DNA from: Actinokineospora iranica
GTDB taxonomy: Bacteria; Actinomycetota; Actinomycetes; Mycobacteriales; Pseudonocardiaceae
DNA: 64,000 nt
Direction: 5' to 3'
Assembly (NCBI RefSeq): GCF_900101685.1
Contig: NZ_FMZZ01000007.1
Coordinates: forward strand, 1-64,000
In this document: positions 59,790 to 64,000 of the stretch, in pieces
Numbering within the stretch: the first letter of the stretch is position 1
Layout: every line of letters begins with the position of its first letter
Translations under genes and position numbers: made by a program
Notes under the pieces: generated by a model
Databases searched by the model: none
Told to the model about the DNA's origin: nothing
Seen by the model: the letters and a program-made list of their open reading frames with translations, nothing else

Positions 59790-60817
59790 GTCACCGTGAC
59801 GCGCCTGCCTGGGCCATCGACCAGGATGGGCGCGCCGTAGGGGAGCACGACCTGCGGATCGGTGTGGCCGAAGTCGACGTCGAAGACCAGCGTCGCGGCG
59901 GGGGAGTACTCGGCGAAGGCGCGCAGGACGGCGGCGCGCTGGTCGTCTCGGTAAGCGGCGGCCTCGGCGGGGGTCGTGCGCTTGCTGAAGTACCACGTCT
60001 TGGGGCGGCCGACGAGCGCGGCGGGGAACTGCCGGAGCAGGCCGCGCTCGCCCATGCTGCGCAGCACCCGGTAAACCTCGGTGGCGGTAGGCATTTCCTC
60101 GGAGGTCTCCAGTAGCAAGACCGACCCGGCGTAGTCCTCGACCGGGCGGATGGCTCGGTCGGCCATCAGCAGCCACGACAGGACTTCCACGTTCCCGCCC
60201 CAACTTCGGCCCTCGACCACCTGGTCGGCGTTGTGCCAGCGCCATCCCGAGCACGGGCGCAGCGGCGGCTCGCTGTCGAAGGTGGCCGGGTCGTCCCACG
60301 GGCGGTCGATGTCGCCGGACGCGGTGACCTCGGGGAGGTCGTAGGGGCCGGTGGTGAACAGGGCGGCGCGCAGTGCGGCCGCGGTGACCGGGTGCAGGGC
60401 GCCTGGCCTGCCGAACTGGGTCATCACCGCCCCGCCGTGGAAGCCGATGACGCCCGCGGCCCACAGGTAAGCCAGGAAAGCGGTGTTGTCGCTGTAGCCG
60501 AAAAACGGCTTCGGGTTGGCCCGAAGCAGTGCTGCGTCCAGGTGCGGCAGGACTCTGATCTGGTCGTCACCGCCGATACTGCTGATCACCGCGGCGATCT
60601 CGGGGTCGGCGAACGCGGCGTGGATGTCGACGGCCCGGTCCTCGGGCGTCGACCCCATCCGCCGGGTGGTCGGGTACTCCACCGGCACCAGGCCGAAGTC
60701 CTCGCGCAGCCGCAGCAGGCCGAGGTCGAACGGCAGCGGGAACAGCCCGGGCAGGCCCGCGGACGGCGAGAGGACGGCCACCCGGTCGCCGGGGCGGGGT
60801 TTCGTCGGATGCCGCAT
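59783..60817 (-). CDS. S66 peptidase, LD-carboxypeptidase/MccF-like
   Basis: 344-residue serine peptidase of family S66. Catalytic Ser in FFGYSDNTAFL, Glu in VLLLETSEEMPTA and His in VDFGHTDPQVVLPYG. The WGGNVEVLSWLL segment and length match the MccF branch, which cleaves microcin C-type aminoacyl-nucleotides to give self-immunity, rather than the muramyl LD-carboxypeptidases. ATG 60817. No microcin biosynthesis gene is adjacent, so a housekeeping or resistance role is possible. Confidence 0.85.
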   Translation of the reverse strand: MRHPTKPRPGDRVAVLSPSAGLPGLFPLPFDLGLLRLREDFGLVPVEYPTTRRMGSTPEDRAVDIHAAFADPEIAAVISSIGGDDQIRVLPHLDAALLRANPKPFFGYSDNTAFLAYLWAAGVIGFHGGAVMTQFGRPGALHPVTAAALRAALFTTGPYDLPEVTASGDIDRPWDDPATFDSEPPLRPCSGWRWHNADQVVEGRSWGGNVEVLSWLLMADRAIRPVEDYAGSVLLLETSEEMPTATEVYRVLRSMGERGLLRQFPAALVGRPKTWYFSKRTTPAEAAAYRDDQRAAVLRAFAEYSPAATLVFDVDFGHTDPQVVLPYGAPILVDGPGRRVTVTY

Positions 60818-60896
60818 GGCCTCACGCTACGGCGCGCGTCCACCGGTTTCCGGCTGGGTTGAGCCACCCCGGGAGGCCCGGGATGGCTCAACCGGC

Positions 60897-61742
60897 TCAG
60901 CTCGCCTGTCCCGTGTAGACGGTGACGGCGCTGAGGTAGAAGGCATCCGGCCGCCGCAGGATGCCCGCGGGGGAGTCGGGGTCGGTGAGGGCGGCGAGGG
61001 TCGCCCGGTCCTCGGCGTCGAGCAGGTCGCCCGCGTGGTCGAGGGTCTGCCGCAGGGTGTCCCGCAGGATCTGCCGCGTCGGCAGGTCGAGCGGGGCCGG
61101 GCGGTTGATCAGGACGCCGCGGACCGCGCCCGAGACGAGTCCGGCGCGGGCGAGCAGGGCGGGCCAGTCCTCGACCGTGGTGACCGTGTCCGGGAGGGCG
61201 GCGCGCATCTCGGTGAACCACGCCTCGGTCGCCACGTCGACGCGGGCTTGCAGGCCGGGGCGGCCGATTCCGATGTCGCGGGGGAGGAACCGGGTCGGGA
61301 GCCCGCCCTCCACGACGGCCAGCACGCCGCCCGGCCGCAGCAGCCGGGCCAGGGCGTCGAGGACGGCCTGCTGGTCGCCGACGTGGTGCACGGCCCGGCT
61401 GATCCAGATCAGGTCGGCCGGTTCGAGGTCGGCCAGGCAGTCCGGCAGGTCGCCGAGGTGGGTGCGCACGGCTCGGCCTTCCCGGGCGGCCCGCTCGCGG
61501 GCCCGGTCGAGCAGCGGGGCCGCGCCGTCGACGGCGACGACCTCCGCTGACGGGAACGCGCGGGCGAAGGCGAGGGCGGCGCCACCCGGGCCGCTGCCGA
61601 CGTCGTAGACGCGGCGGATGTCCGGCACGACCGAGCGCGCCCACTCGGCGGTGTCGGCGAAGACGGGCAGGAACAGGTCGGCCTCGCGTTCGAGTCGGTC
61701 GGCCATGGTGGCCCAGTCGAAGTCGTGCGTGGTGTGTGCCAT
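60897..61742 (-). CDS. SAM-dependent methyltransferase
   Basis: 281-residue class I methyltransferase. SAM-binding motif I is RVYDVGSGPGGAALAFARAF, acidic residue of motif II in VVAVDGA, and LIWISRAVHHVGDQ with LLRPGGVLAVVEGG downstream. Substrate unknown. ATG 61742 has no clear RBS. It follows the MFS gene on the same strand after a 192-bp gap that holds a possible attenuator. Confidence 0.8.
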   Translation of the reverse strand: MAHTTHDFDWATMADRLEREADLFLPVFADTAEWARSVVPDIRRVYDVGSGPGGAALAFARAFPSAEVVAVDGAAPLLDRARERAAREGRAVRTHLGDLPDCLADLEPADLIWISRAVHHVGDQQAVLDALARLLRPGGVLAVVEGGLPTRFLPRDIGIGRPGLQARVDVATEAWFTEMRAALPDTVTTVEDWPALLARAGLVSGAVRGVLINRPAPLDLPTRQILRDTLRQTLDHAGDLLDAEDRATLAALTDPDSPAGILRRPDAFYLSAVTVYTGQAS

Positions 61743-61761
61743 GCCGCGATGGTGGCCGGCT

Positions 61762-61798
61762 TTGGCCGATAAGCCAAAAAACCTTGCCGTTTTGGCAA
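61762..61798 (-). promoter_or_regulatory. Possible attenuator or intrinsic terminator in the methyltransferase leader
   Basis: On the minus strand TTGCC-N5-GGCAA (61798-61784) is followed after 2 nt by six T (61781-61776), an intrinsic-terminator layout rare in this GC-rich DNA. A second stem TTGGC-N6-GCCAA (61777-61762) would use two bases of the T-run, so the two hairpins compete. The ATG is 20 nt further on. Confidence 0.4.
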
Positions 61799-61934
61799 AC
61801 CGCCCATTTCCAGGGATAGGATAGTTGTTATGTCTTATCAAGATAACGGGTAGAGGGTGTCCGAGTGGGGGGAGCGGAGTCACGGGAGAGGTGACCGGAA
61901 GGGGGTGGAGAACAGATGCCAAGAAGAGGGGCGT

Positions 61935-64000
<2,066 letters not shown>

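Overview
The window is about 64 kb of high-GC actinobacterial chromosome. Codon use is strongly GC-biased at third positions, GTG and TTG starts are common, and there is a conservon, a WhiB protein, a usfX-sigF pair, F420/FMN-type oxidoreductases and a geosmin synthase. Together these suggest a spore-forming or soil actinomycete, most likely Pseudonocardiales. That assignment is inference; no taxon is proven by the sequence. No CRISPR array, tRNA, transposase or phage block was seen.

Layout. 1-373: 3' end of a 23S rRNA gene, the 5S rRNA gene and its terminator. 428-1931: a PfkB sugar kinase and an EntB-like isochorismatase behind a near-perfect iron (DtxR/IdeR) box. 2030-5961: a decayed chitin/N-acetylglucosamine locus. 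It holds a chitinase with an in-frame TAG after its signal peptide and a lost catalytic Asp, a sugar-binding lipoprotein gene with an internal deletion whose 3' end is fused to the tail of a GH3 glucosaminidase, DasR-type operators, and an intact GH20 hexosaminidase. 6133-9814: a D-amino-acid deaminase-like enzyme with divergent IclR regulator, Spo0M and a PPOX-fold protein. 9822-11663: a cytoplasmic trypsin-like protease fused to a DNA/RNA nuclease. 12160-16056: a four-gene conservon. 16057-18562: tryptophanase plus an indole (DMATS-type) prenyltransferase, a compact prenyl-indole pathway. 19190-23418: two CNNM/CBS membrane proteins, a DUF998 protein and a transglutaminase-like protein. 23677-30054: a TetR-controlled acyl-CoA beta-oxidation operon (thiolase, SRPBCC, MaoC hydratase, SDR, double acyl-CoA dehydrogenase) with the gene content of steroid side-chain degradation. 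30134-35694: a UDG-fold protein, topoisomerase IB, a large structured inverted repeat, and GH65 phosphorylase with beta-phosphoglucomutase.

35775-50608 reads as a general-stress island. usfX-sigF sits beside a STAS protein and a WhiB protein, and around them are small stress-type proteins (CBS, holin-like, DUF3618, DUF4235, DUF6480, DUF5709, an SDR). Eleven sites matching GTTT-N14-16-GGGTAN to varying degrees, several of them perfect or near-perfect, lie just upstream of start codons here and before topoisomerase IB. I infer a locally clustered SigF regulon, in part transcribed as leaderless mRNAs.

50741-64000: 4-alpha-glucanotransferase, a small acidic ORF and an uncharacterised conserved gene, a TetR/P450/ferredoxin unit, hisG, an ArsR-type regulator with an AHSA1-domain protein, a ClpC2-like Clp N-domain protein with two tandem GTCAAC-N5-GTTGAC operators immediately before its start, an MccF-like S66 peptidase, a methyltransferase, an MFS transporter, and the N-terminal part of a geosmin synthase cut by the window edge. 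Convergent genes are separated by long perfect hairpins. Several of these share an AAGGCCACCT/AGGTGGCCTT-like core and look like a genome-specific bidirectional terminator family.
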